Of a stretch of DNA of 16,376 nucleotides, positions 15,416-16,376 are shown one piece after another. The notes under the pieces were generated by a model. That model searched no databases. It was not told the origin of the DNA and was given only the letters and a program-made list of their open reading frames with translations. The stretch's first letter is position 1. Each line of letters begins with the position of its first letter. Source of the stretch: Ignavibacteriales bacterium (lineage in GTDB: Bacteria > Bacteroidota > Ignavibacteria > T3Sed10-11); NCBI GenBank assembly GCA_003560935.1, contig PWJF01000062.1:1-16376 (forward strand), written 5' to 3'. Position numbers and translations under genes: made by a program.

Positions 15416-15445
15416 ATTAATTGTGAAAATTTTACTCAAAGTCAA
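15416..15445 (-). promoter_or_regulatory. Candidate promoter for the BCAM0308-like gene
   Basis: On the minus strand TTGACT (15445-15440) and ATTAAT (15421-15416) are 18 nt apart. The resulting leader would be about 130 nt, unusually long for this window. The 214-bp gap 15275-15488 also contains the hairpins at 15360-15412 and an AT-rich repeat at the trpA end. Confidence 0.35.
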
Positions 15446-15453
15446 GAGGAACG

Positions 15454-15496
15454 CAAAATAATTGATGGCAAAACTATTTTTTTCCTAATTATTTTG
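15454..15496 (-). repeat. AT-rich inverted repeat spanning the trpA stop, possible weak terminator
   Basis: CAAAATAATT (15454-15463) is the reverse complement of AATTATTTTG (15487-15496) around 23 nt. It overlaps the last codons of trpA. The stem is almost all A-T and no clear T-run follows, so it would be a poor intrinsic terminator. Confidence 0.35.
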
Positions 15497-16298
15497 ACAA
15501 ATTATCCAAACCCTCTCTTAATTCTCTCACAAATGCATTTACCGCAGAAAAATAATTTTTGCCGCGGGTACTGTTAATACGCTTAATCAGGGCGCTTCCT
15601 ACGATTATGCCATCCGTATGAGGTGCAAGTTTTCGCGCGTCTCCTCCCGATGAAATCCCGAATCCCGCGAGTACGGGATTTCGGGTAATATGTTTTTTAC
15701 AGCGTTGTAAATAATTAATTACATCGTCCGGCAGACCGTTTCGTTGACCGGTCACGCCGGTGATGGATACACAATACACAAAACCTCCGGATGCGGCATC
15801 GATTTGTTTGAGACGTGTGTCGGATGAGGTCGGCGCCGCGAGAAAAATCGGTGCGAGATTTTGTTGTAATGCGGCATTTCGGTATGCATTGGATTCTTCT
15901 ACCGGAATATCGGGAATTATCAATCCATCTACGCCTTTTTTCGATGCGGTTTCCATGAATCTCTCAATGCCATACGCAATCAGCGGATTTACATACCCCA
16001 TTAAGACGAGCGGGATGTTAGAGACTTCCCGTATCCGGTCGACTATATCAAACACAGTTGTAAGTGTGACGCCGTTCTTGATGGCAACATCCGATGATTG
16101 TTGAATGGTCGGTCCGTCGGCAAGCGGATCGGAAAAGGGGATACCGAGCTCGATGATATCCGCGCCCGATTCTTCGAGTAGTTTAACGATGGCAGAAGTA
16201 GCATTGATCTCCGGGTACCCTGCAGTTATAAAAATCGACAGCGCCCTTCGGTTTTGCTGACGGAGCGATCGAAAAGTCTGATTAATTCGGTTGTTCAT
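15489..16298 (-). CDS. trpA: Tryptophan synthase alpha chain (TrpA)
   Basis: A 269-residue TIM-barrel subunit that cleaves indole-3-glycerol phosphate to indole and glyceraldehyde-3-phosphate, passing indole to TrpB. The catalytic pair is present: Glu 50 and Asp 61 in IIELGIPFSDPLADGPTIQ (48-66). Other family blocks are SIFITAGYPE (21-30), LVLMGYVNPLIAYG (97-110), GLIIPDIPVEE (125-135), FLAAPTSSDTRL (152-163), the GVTGQRNGLP loop (181-190) and the phosphate-binding GFGISSGGDARKL (212-224) with GIIVGSALIK (230-239). Length is normal. The ATG overlaps the trpB stop by four bases (ATGA), and GGAG about 8 nt upstream supports it. It appears to be the last trp gene here. Confidence 0.97.
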   Translation of the reverse strand: MNNRINQTFRSLRQQNRRALSIFITAGYPEINATSAIVKLLEESGADIIELGIPFSDPLADGPTIQQSSDVAIKNGVTLTTVFDIVDRIREVSNIPLVLMGYVNPLIAYGIERFMETASKKGVDGLIIPDIPVEESNAYRNAALQQNLAPIFLAAPTSSDTRLKQIDAASGGFVYCVSITGVTGQRNGLPDDVINYLQRCKKHITRNPVLAGFGISSGGDARKLAPHTDGIIVGSALIKRINSTRGKNYFSAVNAFVRELREGLDNLSK

Positions 16299-16376
16299 GG
16301 ATCAATCTCCAAAATCTTAAATATCGTCCCGAGATCTTTCTCTCCTCTACCGGAAAGATTGACAACAATGATATCG
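16295..16376 (-). CDS. trpB: C-terminal end of tryptophan synthase beta chain (TrpB, partial)
   Basis: The last 26 codons and stop of a leftward gene enter from the right window edge. They read DIIVVNLSGRGEKDLGTIF followed by KILEIDP. The VVNLSGRGxKD block is the C-terminal signature of TrpB, the PLP-dependent subunit that joins indole and serine. The position directly before trpA, with a four-base ATGA overlap, agrees. The active-site parts are outside the window. Confidence 0.92.
   Translation of the reverse strand, partial: DIIVVNLSGRGEKDLGTIFKILEIDP

Overview
The window looks like ordinary chromosomal DNA of a free-living Gram-negative-type bacterium with moderate GC content. Several traits fit a member of the FCB group (Bacteroidota / Ignavibacteria / Calditrichota / Marinimicrobia-like lineages): a long YfhO-type membrane protein among surface-glycan glycosyltransferases, an AsmA-like anchored protein, and an rsmA-mgtE pair. 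Some starts have clear Shine-Dalgarno sequences and others have none. This placement is inferred from gene types only and is weak. No phage, transposase, integrase, CRISPR array, tRNA or rRNA gene was found.

Region 1 (1-7390, all minus strand) is a compact surface-polysaccharide operon read right to left. It runs from a polytopic DPM1/GtrB-like GT2 glycosyltransferase, through a second GT2 with C-terminal membrane segments, glucose-1-phosphate thymidylyltransferase (RmlA), a GT4 glycosyltransferase, an 829-residue YfhO-family membrane protein and a small methyltransferase-like protein, to the first 49 codons of an asparagine-synthetase-like protein cut by the window edge. Most junctions overlap or are a few bases apart, so translation is probably coupled. 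Together the genes suggest nucleotide-sugar supply, glycan assembly at the inner membrane, and lipid-linked sugar transfer across it.

Region 2 (7391-10692, plus strand) starts at a divergent promoter region. It holds an AsmA-like anchored protein, the 16S rRNA dimethyltransferase RsmA/KsgA and the magnesium channel MgtE, each overlapping the next. Region 3 (10713-13416, minus strand) holds a secreted double-PDZ protein and then the LemA-HtpX pair, an envelope quality-control set. Region 4 (13583-14524, plus) is one PAP2-type membrane phosphatase/phosphotransferase. Region 5 (14747-16376, minus) is the end of trpB, then trpA, and then a BCAM0308-like zinc-ribbon protein.

All gene-free stretches are under 300 bp. 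The most unusual one is the 222-bp gap between the convergent PAP2 and BCAM0308-like genes. It is filled by several inverted copies of a 14-bp motif forming two hairpins with loops of about 55 nt. A perfect 15-bp inverted repeat lies between the PDZ and LemA genes. I found no convincing previously undescribed multi-gene system; the best leads are these non-coding repeats and a few atypical proteins.
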